From assembly GCF_006483445.1 (NCBI RefSeq), contig NZ_PPPT01000123.1:1-64000 (forward strand): DNA of 64,000 nt, in the 5' to 3' direction. The position numbers and the translations under genes were made by a program. Below the pieces are notes generated by a model that was given only the letters and a program-made list of their open reading frames with translations, was not told where the DNA came from and searched no databases. Origin of the DNA: Bradyrhizobium guangdongense (GTDB taxonomy: Bacteria; Pseudomonadota; Alphaproteobacteria; Rhizobiales; Xanthobacteraceae). Positions 22,003 to 29,856 of this stretch are shown piece after piece (the first letter of the stretch is position 1; every line of letters starts with the position of its first letter).

Positions 22003-24435
22003 ATGGAGCTGCGACCCGTCGCCGCCGCGAAGGGCGAGGGTGCTTGTATGGCACAGAGGTTGCTTCGATCGAGCTCAACCTGGGTCGATGCGATGAGCTT
22101 CCGTCCGTTCACAAGTGAATCCTACGCCCAAGGCGACCGGCCCGAGGCCTGGCGAGATGTGCTCGCTGCGGTCGGACTGCAACCGGCAACCAGCAATCCC
22201 TTCTACGACGGTCACGCCACCGCCTCGCATCGCCAGGCGCCGGGCGTTGCGCTGACGCGGATTGCCGCGGGTGCGCAAGGTATCGGTCCGGCATCGCAAG
22301 CGAACGGCGACCTGCCCATCGCGCTGATGCCGATCGAGGATGGTGTGGTGCTGCGTAGCGGCGCTGGCCATCGCATCGTTCCGGTCGGCCATCTCGTGCT
22401 GCTGCCGCGCGGCGGCGACTGGAACATCGTGTTTCAGCGCGACATGCGGGCGATCGTGCTGTCGGTGACGTCAGAAGCGTTGCATGGGCGCTTCAGCGGC
22501 AAGCCGAGATTCAGCGAACCGCGCGTCGTCGCATCCGGCGGACTTGCCGACGTGTTTGCACGGTTGCTCGACGCCACCGCCCGCACGCTCGATACGCTGG
22601 GTGACGGCGAATGGACTGCTGTCGCGCAAAGCCTCAGCGATCTCCTGTTGACGCTCGTCCATCAATTGGCGACCTCGTCACCCGATGCCGGCTCAAGTGC
22701 CACGCAGGCTGCGCTGCTGCACCGGATCTGCCAGACCATCGAGCGTCGGCTCGACGATCCCGCCCTCGTCCCGGCGCGTGTCGCGCAGGCCGAGGGTATT
22801 TCGGAACGCTATCTGCAAAAGCTGTTCGAGGCTGTCGGGGACAATTTCACCCATTACATTCGCGAGCGCCGGCTGCAGCGTGCATGGGCCGATCTGTCCA
22901 GTCCGGCGGAGGCGCATCGCTCCATCTCGGATATCGCTTACGCCTACGGTTTTGGCGATTCCGCGCATTTCAGCCGCGCATTCCGTCACCGCTTCGGCCT
23001 GTCGCCACGCGAATTCCGCCAGCAAGAGGCGGAGCGTTCGACCGCACAGCACGGTGTCGCCGGCCAGCGCGGCTGGCCGCAGGAGGCGCTGGCACAGTTG
23101 CGCGTGCATCATGGCCTCGGCGATATCAGGACCGGCGCTGCGCGGTTGGATGGCGAGACCAACCTGCCGGACATGGCAGCGGGGCGAAAGCATCATCATT
23201 TGCCGGTCGAAGCCGCGCGGGTGCATTGGGGCTATTTCAGCCGCTCACTGCCGCCCCAGATCGAGATCGCCTCTGGCGATACCATCACCATCGAGACGCT
23301 GACGCAGCACGCCTCCGACGATCCCGAATTGATGATCGACGGCGATGCAGGTGCAGAGAGCGTGTTCGGCTGGACGCGCGAGCAGAAAAATGTCGACCGG
23401 CGTGGTGCGGGTCCGATGGACGCCAGCGTGTACGGACGTGGCGCCGGCGAGGGCTTTGGCGTGCATATCTGCACCGGCCCCGTCGCCGTGAAGGACGCTC
23501 AGCCGGGCGACGTGCTGGAGGTGCGGATCCTCGACATCGTGCCACGGCCGAGCCGCAATGCGCGCGTTGCAGGCCGCGTGTTCGGCTCCTCGGTCGCGGC
23601 CTGGTGGGGCTATCACTATGACGAATTCCTCGCCGGGCCCAAGCCGCGCGAAGCCGTGACGATCTATGAGATCTTTGACGACGTCGCGACGCCACATGCG
23701 CGTGCCGTCTATTCCTATCGCTGGGAGCCGCAGACCGATCCATCCGGTGTGGTCCACACGACCTACGATTATCCCGGCGTGCCGGTGCGGCCGGACAGCG
23801 TGAAGCGCCGCCATGCCGTGCTCGACGGCATCCGCATCCCGCTGCGGCCGCATTTCGGCGTGATCGCGGTCGCGCCGCGCGAGGTGGACTTCGTCGACTC
23901 CGTGCCGCCATCCTATTTCGGCGGCAATCTCGACAATTGGCGGCTCGGAAAAGGGGCGGCGGTCTATCTCCCGGTGTCGGTGCCGGGCGCACTCTTGTCG
24001 GTCGGCGATCCCCACGCCGCGCAAGGCGACGGTGAGCTGAGCGGCACCGCGATCGAGTGCTCGATGACCGGCACCTTTGAAGTGATCCTGCACAAGAAGG
24101 CTGATCTTCCGGGCCAGCCCTTCGCCGATCTCAGCTACCCCCTGATCGAGACCGAGACCGATTGGGTGCTGACCGGCTTCAGCCATCCCAACTACCTCGC
24201 CGAGTTCGGCGCGCAAGGGCAGAGCGAGGTCTACGCAAAATCCTCGCTCGATCTCGCGATGAAGGACGCGTTCAGGAAGATGCGTCGCTTCCTGATGAAC
24301 GTGAAGGGCCTCAGCGAGGACGAAGCGATCGCGCTGATGTCAGCGGCCGTCGATTTCGGCGTCACGCAAGTGGTCGATGGCAATTGGGGCGTGCACGCGA
24401 TCATCAGCAAGCGCCTGTTTCAGGATGCGCCTTAA
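22003..24435 (+). CDS. AraC-type regulator fused to acetamidase/formamidase
   Basis: An uninterrupted frame of about 810 aa. Residues about 30-190 form an AraC-type N-terminal binding domain. Residues about 241-342 form a complete two-helix-turn-helix AraC/XylS domain (PARVAQAEGISERYLQKLF and ISDIAYAYGFGDSAHFSRAF). A linker of about 50 residues follows. Residues about 397-808 are a full acetamidase/formamidase domain paralogous to the preceding gene (GDPHAAQGDGELSGTAIE, DFGVTQVVDGNWG). No stop or frameshift separates the halves. ATG 22003 follows GAGGAACGGA; 22048 and 22093 are alternatives. It may act as an enzyme that is also the operon's regulator. Confidence 0.88.
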   Translation: MELRPVAAAKGEGACMAQRLLRSSSTWVDAMSFRPFTSESYAQGDRPEAWRDVLAAVGLQPATSNPFYDGHATASHRQAPGVALTRIAAGAQGIGPASQANGDLPIALMPIEDGVVLRSGAGHRIVPVGHLVLLPRGGDWNIVFQRDMRAIVLSVTSEALHGRFSGKPRFSEPRVVASGGLADVFARLLDATARTLDTLGDGEWTAVAQSLSDLLLTLVHQLATSSPDAGSSATQAALLHRICQTIERRLDDPALVPARVAQAEGISERYLQKLFEAVGDNFTHYIRERRLQRAWADLSSPAEAHRSISDIAYAYGFGDSAHFSRAFRHRFGLSPREFRQQEAERSTAQHGVAGQRGWPQEALAQLRVHHGLGDIRTGAARLDGETNLPDMAAGRKHHHLPVEAARVHWGYFSRSLPPQIEIASGDTITIETLTQHASDDPELMIDGDAGAESVFGWTREQKNVDRRGAGPMDASVYGRGAGEGFGVHICTGPVAVKDAQPGDVLEVRILDIVPRPSRNARVAGRVFGSSVAAWWGYHYDEFLAGPKPREAVTIYEIFDDVATPHARAVYSYRWEPQTDPSGVVHTTYDYPGVPVRPDSVKRRHAVLDGIRIPLRPHFGVIAVAPREVDFVDSVPPSYFGGNLDNWRLGKGAAVYLPVSVPGALLSVGDPHAAQGDGELSGTAIECSMTGTFEVILHKKADLPGQPFADLSYPLIETETDWVLTGFSHPNYLAEFGAQGQSEVYAKSSLDLAMKDAFRKMRRFLMNVKGLSEDEAIALMSAAVDFGVTQVVDGNWGVHAIISKRLFQDAP

Positions 24436-24450
24436 CGGAGAGCAACCCGA

Positions 24451-24834
24451 GTGAAATTCCACATGATCAGCGGCGGACCAAAACCGGTCGCGCCCTTCAG
24501 CCACGCCGTCGAGACCGACGGCTTCGTCTTCGTCACCGGCCAAATGCCGGATACGCCGCACGCGCCGGGCGTGCTGCCCTCGGGCATCGTCGCGCAGACC
24601 CGCGCCGTGATGGAGAACCTGAAGGTGGTGCTTGCCGGACTCGCCCTTGGCCTCGAAGACGTGGTGATGGCGCGCGTTTACCTCACGCGCTTCAAGGAGG
24701 ACTACGCGCTGATGAACGAGACCTACCGCGCGTTCTTCGCTGCAGACCGGCTTCCGGCGCGCACCTGCATCGGCGTCACCGGCCTCGCTTACGGCGCGCT
24801 GATCGAGATCGACCTGGTGTGCCGACGCCCCTGA
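24451..24834 (+). CDS. RidA-family protein
   Basis: A 127-aa RidA/YjgF protein. It has the family opening PVAPFSHAVETDGFVFVTGQMP, the middle segment TRAVMENLKVVLAGLALGLEDVV, and the conserved C-terminal arginine context LPARTCIGVTGLAYGALIEIDLV. RidA proteins hydrolyse reactive imine/enamine intermediates. The GTG start is 15 nt after the amidase fusion stop, with GGAG upstream; ATG 24463 is possible. Its operon position fits clean-up of imines made during amide or amino-acid catabolism. Confidence 0.88.
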   Translation: MKFHMISGGPKPVAPFSHAVETDGFVFVTGQMPDTPHAPGVLPSGIVAQTRAVMENLKVVLAGLALGLEDVVMARVYLTRFKEDYALMNETYRAFFAADRLPARTCIGVTGLAYGALIEIDLVCRRP

Positions 24835-25012
24835 GCAGGCGGAAAGGCCGAGCAGCCCCGCGATTTGACGAAAATTGCAACCCCGACGCGCAAGAAGTCT
24901 TGAAGATCGGTGATCTAGAGGTGACCAGTCGGGCTTGAACGCAGCCAGCGGCGGCGGCGACCAATCAACAGCGTGCACAGGGATCAGCGGAACGTGATTG
25001 AGCTCCTCTTTC

Positions 25013-25037
25013 CTAAAGCACCAAAATGGTGCTTTAG
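25013..25037. promoter_or_regulatory. Perfect 11-bp inverted repeat before the TnpB-like/PspA ORF
   Basis: Arms CTAAAGCACCA and TGGTGCTTTAG with a 3-nt AAA spacer; the right arm is followed by a partial repeat TGCTTT. It ends eight nt before ATG 25046, which has no Shine-Dalgarno. It may be an operator overlapping the core promoter of a near-leaderless transcript. As RNA it would form a hairpin occluding the start. No poly-U run follows, so it is not a terminator. Confidence 0.6.
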
Positions 25038-25045
25038 TGCTTTCT

Positions 25046-26200
25046 ATGAGCTCGTCGCCCCGAAACGCTCCGTCAGCGCTCCGCTACAGGCTCGCCCCTG
25101 ACCCGGCCGTGTCGGCCGCGATCGAGGCGACCTTCAGGGCCTATGACCGCATGATGGAGATCCTCGATGAGGTCGCCCGCACCCACAATGTCGGCTCCAA
25201 CGTGGTGCTGCTTCACGCCCATGCCTATGACGCGATCCGGAAGGAGACCGCGCTGCCGTCACGTCTGGTGACGCTGGGCTTGCGCGACCGTACCGACTAC
25301 CGCGCCGCCGGCGGCAAGCGCCTGCCGCTCGACGACAAGCTCGCCAAGATCAAAGGCCCTGCCACGATATCGATTGCGACGGTGCAGGGGCGCTTCAGCG
25401 TGCCCTTCGACTACGCCGGTTATGCCGAAGGCTGGGGGCAAAGCGTGCCCGCGCACCTGATCCGCACCGACGACGGTTTTGAGATTCACTACGGCGTCAC
25501 GCCGAACAGTCTGCCAGAGGAGGAAAACGCCATGGATACCATCGCTGCCGCCCCCGAGAACTTCCTGTCCCGGGTCGGGCGCCTGATCGCCGGCATCGCC
25601 TACGATGCGATCGAGCAGGCGGAAGGCAAGAACAAGCTCAAGGTCGTCAGCCAGGCCATTCGCGAGATCGAGCGCGCAGAGAACGAGGCGCGCGAAGCGC
25701 TGGGGTCAGCGCGCGCCGAGGAATATCGCCTCAACGCGCGGCGCAGCGAGATCGAGGGCGCGATGACCGATCTGGCGGCAAAAATCCAGGGCGCGGTCGA
25801 CGACAGCCGTGACGATCTCGCCCGTGCCGGCATTGCGCGGCAGATGGACCTCGAGGCCCAGTTCGAGGTGCTCTCGCGTGCGATCGACGAGAACAATGAG
25901 AAGATCGAGCAATGTGTGACGTCGCTGCGCGCGGTGATGTCGGCACTGCAGGACGCCGAGCAGCGCCGCGCCGATCTGGAACGCAGTGAGGCGGAAGCCA
26001 ACGTCCGGTCCACGGGCGCTCCTCGCAAGCCGGGCGGCAGCCCAGCGGCTGCGAAAGCCTTGCGGGCGGGGCGGGCGGTGGCGAGGGCGACCGGCGTGCC
26101 TCCCGGCATTCCGTTCTCCAGCGATATCGATGAGTTGAGCGCGTTGCATCGCGACAAGGAGATTGCGGCGAGGCTCGCGCGGTTGAAGTCGCGCTCCTGA
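25046..26200 (+). CDS. TnpB-N-terminal-like domain fused to PspA/IM30 protein
   Basis: A continuous frame of 384 aa. Residues about 10-160 resemble the N-terminal half of TnpB: LRYRLAPDPAVSAAIEATFRAYDRMMEIL, AYDAIRKETALPSRLVTLGL, then a WED-like segment with KIKGPATISIATVQGRFSVPF. The RuvC nuclease motifs that follow in TnpB are absent. Residues about 163-384 are a PspA/IM30 coiled-coil protein (KVVSQAIREIERAENEAREA). A strong Shine-Dalgarno at 25517-25523 precedes an in-frame ATG at 25532, so a separate 222-aa PspA may also be made. Neighbours are yqiJ and yqiK. The TnpB similarity is by eye and needs testing. Confidence 0.7.
   Translation: MSSSPRNAPSALRYRLAPDPAVSAAIEATFRAYDRMMEILDEVARTHNVGSNVVLLHAHAYDAIRKETALPSRLVTLGLRDRTDYRAAGGKRLPLDDKLAKIKGPATISIATVQGRFSVPFDYAGYAEGWGQSVPAHLIRTDDGFEIHYGVTPNSLPEEENAMDTIAAAPENFLSRVGRLIAGIAYDAIEQAEGKNKLKVVSQAIREIERAENEAREALGSARAEEYRLNARRSEIEGAMTDLAAKIQGAVDDSRDDLARAGIARQMDLEAQFEVLSRAIDENNEKIEQCVTSLRAVMSALQDAEQRRADLERSEAEANVRSTGAPRKPGGSPAAAKALRAGRAVARATGVPPGIPFSSDIDELSALHRDKEIAARLARLKSRS
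25517..25534 (+). promoter_or_regulatory. Internal ribosome-binding site and start for PspA
   Basis: GAGGAGG lies eight nt before an in-frame ATG (25532). It is stronger than any site before the ORF's own 5' start. It marks the domain boundary exactly and would yield PspA beginning MDTIAAAPENFLSRVGRL. Confidence 0.65.
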
Positions 26201-26210
26201 GTAACGTGTC

Positions 26211-26873
26211 ATGAGCGCTCTGCTCGAACATGTGATGTCGCCGGAGGTCAGGCCGTTCGCGATTGCGGCGGCCATGATCGTCATCGTTGGCTCCATCGAG
26301 GTGGTCTCGATGCTCGTCGGGGCCTCGCTGAGCGAGATGCTCGGCACCAACATCGATTTCGGTCACCCCAGCGACAACGGGGTGATCAACGCCATTTCCT
26401 GGGTCAATGTCGGCGGGGTGCCGCTGCTTATCTTCATCTTGCTGCTGCTCGGCGCCTTCTCGATCACCGGCTTCCTGATCCAGGACATTGCGCGCATGGT
26501 GGCCGGTCCCTTGCCGGCGACGCTCGCCTCGGTCGGGGCGGTAGCCGTCTCGATCCCGTTGGTCCGCGCCACCAGCCGCGCCATCGCGCGGGTGATCCCC
26601 AAGGATGAAAGCTACGCCGTCGGTCTTGGCGATCTTGTCGGCCGCGTCGGCGAGGTTGTCATCGGCCCGCTGGACCAGGGGCCGCCCGGCCGCGTCAGCG
26701 TCGCCGATATCCACGGCAACCGCCATTTCGTCTGGGCGGTGGCTGCGCCGTCATCATCGCCCCTGGCGCAAGGAACCATGGTCTTGCTGGTCGATCGCGA
26801 CGGGACCCGCTTCGTCGCGGTCAAGGCCGACGATGAACTCAAGCCGATCAAACCTACTCTAAGCAACAGCTAA
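26211..26873 (+). CDS. yqiJ: YqiJ-family inner-membrane OB-fold protein
   Basis: A 220-aa protein with membrane helices at the N-terminus and middle (IAAAMIVIVGSIEVVSMLVG; VPLLIFILLLLGAFSITGFLI; ATLASVGAVAVSIPL). A C-terminal OB-like domain follows (DLVGRVGEVVIGPLDQGPPGRV ... GTMVLLVDRDGTRFVAV), as in YqiJ. YqiJ partners the flotillin YqiK, which follows after 19 nt. ATG is 10 nt after the PspA stop, so the three genes form an operon. Confidence 0.85.
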   Translation: MSALLEHVMSPEVRPFAIAAAMIVIVGSIEVVSMLVGASLSEMLGTNIDFGHPSDNGVINAISWVNVGGVPLLIFILLLLGAFSITGFLIQDIARMVAGPLPATLASVGAVAVSIPLVRATSRAIARVIPKDESYAVGLGDLVGRVGEVVIGPLDQGPPGRVSVADIHGNRHFVWAVAAPSSSPLAQGTMVLLVDRDGTRFVAVKADDELKPIKPTLSNS

Positions 26874-26892
26874 GTCATTATCGGAGATCGTC

Positions 26893-28590
26893 ATGTTTGA
26901 CATCGCAGTCCCGGCCATGATCGGCGTCGCGCTGATCGTCGTCCTCGGCATCGTCTTCACCATCCTCTACAAGCGCGCGACCCGCGACGAAGCCTTTGTC
27001 CGCACCGGCCTCGGCGGCAAGAAGGTCGTGCTCGACGGCGGCGCCATGATCCTGCCGATCTTCCACTCTTATGCCAGCGTCAATCTGAAGACGCTGCGGC
27101 TCACGGTCGAGCGCAAGGAGCGGGAATCGCTCATCACAAAGGACAGGCTGCGCGTCGATATCGTCGCCGAGTTCTACGTCCGCGTGCGCCCCGACGATGA
27201 GAGCATTGCGCTTGCGAGCCAGACGCTGGGCGCGCTGACCAATGACGCCGAAGCCCTGCGCAACCAGGTTGAAGCAAAGTTCGTCGACGGTCTGCGTTCG
27301 GTGGCAGCAACCATGAGCATCCTGGAGCTGCAGGAGAAGCGCTCGGACTTCGTCAAGCACGTGCAGGCGACCGTTGAGTCCGACGTCAAGTCGAACGGTC
27401 TCGAACTCGAATCCGTTTCGCTGACAAAGCTCGACCAGACCGACGTCAAATTCTTCAATCCCGAGAATTTCTTCGACGCGGAAGGTCTGACCCAGTTGAA
27501 GACCGTCACCGAGACCCGCCGGCGCGACCGCAACTCCATCGTTCGCGACAATGAAGTCGCGATCGCGCAAAAGGACCTTGAAGCGCGGCAGCAGACGTTG
27601 ACGATCGAACGCACCAAGAAGGAGGCCGAGCTCTCGCAGGAGCGCGACATCGCCAACAAGACCGCGAGCACGCGCGCGGAGGTCGCGACCGCCACCCAGA
27701 CGGCGCGCCTGACCGAGGAGAACGCCCGCATCGATACCGATCGTGCCGTGGCCGAGAAGGAGGCCGGTGCCAAGCAGATCAAGGAAACCGCAGTCATCGA
27801 GTCCGATCTTGCCATCAACAAGCGCAAGACCGACGCGAGCCGCGAGATCCAGATCGCGACGCAGGAGAACGAGATCCAGATCGCCTCCAAGAGCAAGCAG
27901 ACCTCGGAAGCCGTCGCCGAAGCCAAGACGGCCGAAGCGCTCGCCGTGTCGGCCGAGGAAAAGGTCGTCACCGCGCGTGCCGTGGAGGTCGCCGACCGCG
28001 CCCGTCTCACCCAGGTGCTGGCGGCCCGCACGGAGGCCGAACGCAAATCGACCGAGCTGATCGTCGCGGCCGAAGCCGAGAAGAAGGCGTCGCTCGACCG
28101 CGCCGAGGCCGTCAAGACGCTGGCCACAGCGGAAGCCGAGTCCAACAAGATCAAGGCGGTCGGCGTCAGGAATATCGGTGAGGCCGAGGCCGCCGTCATT
28201 ACGCTCAAGAACGAGGCGCAGAACAAGCTCGGCAGCAACGTCATCGATTTCGAGATCGCCAAGAAGCGGATCGAGATGACGCCGTCGGCGCTCGCCGAGA
28301 TGGTCAAGCCGATCGCGAACCTCAAGGACGTGCGCATCCTCCACACCGGCGGCGCCTTCGGCGGCAACGGCGCGGGCGGCGGCAATGTCGGCTTTGGCGA
28401 AGGCCTTGCCGGCGAACTGCTGAAGGTGCACGCGCTGCGCCCGATGATCGACGAGATCCTGCGTCAGAGCGGGTTTGCGCCGGGTGAAGATCCCGTGAAG
28501 GCGCTGGTCAGCTCAGTCACCGGAAAGCCGAATGGTGCGGCGGTTGCGGCAAATTCACCAACGCCTGCAAAAACAGACGCTGCGGAGTAG
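26893..28590 (+). CDS. yqiK: Flotillin-like protein YqiK
   Basis: A 565-aa SPFH/flotillin. It has one N-terminal membrane helix (AMIGVALIVVLGIVFTILY), an SPFH domain (about residues 30-210, with LRLTVERKERESLITKDRLRVDI), and a long Ala/Glu/Lys-rich coiled coil (215-450). A Gly-rich C-terminal region (GGAFGGNGAGGGNVGFGEG) precedes a final helix. Flotillins scaffold membrane microdomains; with PspA and YqiJ this suggests envelope maintenance. GGAGATCG precedes the ATG. Confidence 0.92.
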   Translation: MFDIAVPAMIGVALIVVLGIVFTILYKRATRDEAFVRTGLGGKKVVLDGGAMILPIFHSYASVNLKTLRLTVERKERESLITKDRLRVDIVAEFYVRVRPDDESIALASQTLGALTNDAEALRNQVEAKFVDGLRSVAATMSILELQEKRSDFVKHVQATVESDVKSNGLELESVSLTKLDQTDVKFFNPENFFDAEGLTQLKTVTETRRRDRNSIVRDNEVAIAQKDLEARQQTLTIERTKKEAELSQERDIANKTASTRAEVATATQTARLTEENARIDTDRAVAEKEAGAKQIKETAVIESDLAINKRKTDASREIQIATQENEIQIASKSKQTSEAVAEAKTAEALAVSAEEKVVTARAVEVADRARLTQVLAARTEAERKSTELIVAAEAEKKASLDRAEAVKTLATAEAESNKIKAVGVRNIGEAEAAVITLKNEAQNKLGSNVIDFEIAKKRIEMTPSALAEMVKPIANLKDVRILHTGGAFGGNGAGGGNVGFGEGLAGELLKVHALRPMIDEILRQSGFAPGEDPVKALVSSVTGKPNGAAVAANSPTPAKTDAAE

Positions 28591-28810
28591 GCGTGTGAAT
28601 GCCCGTTCATTGCGAGAGCGATTGAGGACTCGATAAGACGAACAGTGCGCCGCGCAAGCGGCGTCCATGTTCGGAAACAAAGGCGATTTTGCTGAACCTT
28701 TCGATCGCCGTCCGGACGAATCCTCAAGGCACCGCTATCGAATGCGCGGCAGCTCCGCGCACTCATGGTGATCTTGGTGCCGGATATTCATTTTTGAATG
28801 GGGCTCCCTC
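28591..28810. other. Intergenic, no gene recognised
   Basis: Contains a small GC hairpin (CGCCGC-GCAA-GCGGCG near 28650) without a poly-U run, and an ATTCA-tttt-TGAAT dyad at 28786-28799 just before the next gene's start. Confidence 0.45.
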
Positions 28811-29179
28811 ATGAAATATCTCTTCTCTGCCGTGGTCGCAGTCGGACTTGCAATGTTTGCAGCGCCGTCGATTGCCGCCGATGCCCGCAACGTGACTGTC
28901 GTCAACGAGACCGGCTACGCCATCAAGTTCCTCGGCTTTAACGCGCCGGACGACGGCCTGGACGAATGGGACAACGAACTCGAGAAGGTGTTGGCGAACC
29001 AGGCGTCGACCTATGTCGAGTTCGACGACGACGATGACGGCTGCGTCTGGAACATCCGCGTCGACTGGCAGGACTACAAGGAGTCCGTGCTCTGGAAGAA
29101 CGTCAACCTCTGCAAATTCACCGCGCTCCGGCTGCGCTACGACCACGGCACCAAGACCACCTCGTTCGTCGCGGAATAA
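28811..29179 (+). CDS. Small secreted hypothetical protein
   Basis: A 122-aa protein with a signal peptide (MKYLFSAVVAVGLAMFAAPSIAA). The mature part has NVTVVNETGYAIKFLGFNAPDDGLDEW, an acidic patch EFDDDDDGCVWNIRVDW, and two cysteines able to form a disulfide. It resembles small periplasmic proteins that present an Asp/Asn-rich beta fold, but no family was recognised. The acidic cluster could bind a cation. Confidence 0.7.
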   Translation: MKYLFSAVVAVGLAMFAAPSIAADARNVTVVNETGYAIKFLGFNAPDDGLDEWDNELEKVLANQASTYVEFDDDDDGCVWNIRVDWQDYKESVLWKNVNLCKFTALRLRYDHGTKTTSFVAE

Positions 29180-29200
29180 TCCTCCGCGCCTTTGCGCACA

Positions 29201-29234
29201 GCCGGGGAGGAGGGTCTTGGCCCGTCCTCCCGGC
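29201..29234 (+). terminator. Long GC-rich hairpin downstream of the 122-aa gene
   Basis: GCCGGGGAGGAGGGTC pairs almost completely with GGCCCGTCCTCCCGGC. No U-run follows, so it may be a transcript-stabilising or rho-assisted end rather than a classic intrinsic terminator. Confidence 0.45.
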
Positions 29235-29321
29235 AAGCCGGTGAAGATGACGAATTCGTCCTTTGCAAGCGCAAGAGGCTTTGTTATACGCAGCCGCGCG
29301 CGAACGAATGGTTCGCCCTTT

Positions 29322-29396
29322 TCCTCGGTAGCTCAGCGGTAGAGCATCCGACTGTTAATCGGATGGTCGCTGGTTCGAATCCAGCCCGGGGAGCCA
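29322..29396 (+). tRNA. tRNA-Asn (GTT)
   Basis: Acceptor TCCTCGG pairs with CCGGGGA (one G-U). The D-arm GCTCAGCGGTAGAGC, anticodon loop CTGTTAA with GTT, and T-arm GTTCGAATC are all standard. CCA is encoded at 29394-29396. Confidence 0.97.
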
Positions 29397-29560
29397 GTTT
29401 TCTCAATTCTATCAATGAATTGCAGTCGACTCCTGAGTCGACGGAAGAGCTGCTTCACGTAGACGTGTTGCGGCTCCGCGTGAGGCGCCCGCAGCAGACG
29501 CGAAATCAACTCAATTCAAATCGAGCCTCAGCACGCCGGGTTCCTGCGGAGCTGATTCTG

Positions 29561-29740
29561 ATGCTTGACGTCCCCGCCCATCGCACGAAGCGCGCCCCCT
29601 CGATCCAGCCTGCCGACATTCCTGATCTCACCGACGACGAATGCCTCGCGCGGCTGGCCCGCGCCGTGGAGAGGCACGATTCGGCCCACCTCGATGAAGT
29701 GGCGGCGCTGATCGGACGGCTGGCCGTCGCGATCGAGTAG
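29561..29740 (+). CDS. 59-aa hypothetical protein
   Basis: An in-frame extension upstream lacks a better start. The product carries a basic N-terminus (MLDVPAHRTKRAPSIQ) and a helical acidic body (DLTDDECLARLARAVERHDSAHLDEVAALIG). GGAG lies about 10 nt before the ATG. Codon bias fits a gene, but there is no recognisable domain. Cytoplasmic if real. Confidence 0.45.
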   Translation: MLDVPAHRTKRAPSIQPADIPDLTDDECLARLARAVERHDSAHLDEVAALIGRLAVAIE

Positions 29741-29856
29741 GCGATTACCGGACCCTGCTGCGATCCCGCCAATCGCAATGTTGCGTTTTGGCGGGCCATG
29801 TCCCAAAGATGCCGCAACATCTTCCCGCGGCATCGTCCGCATTCCAGGGTCCATAA

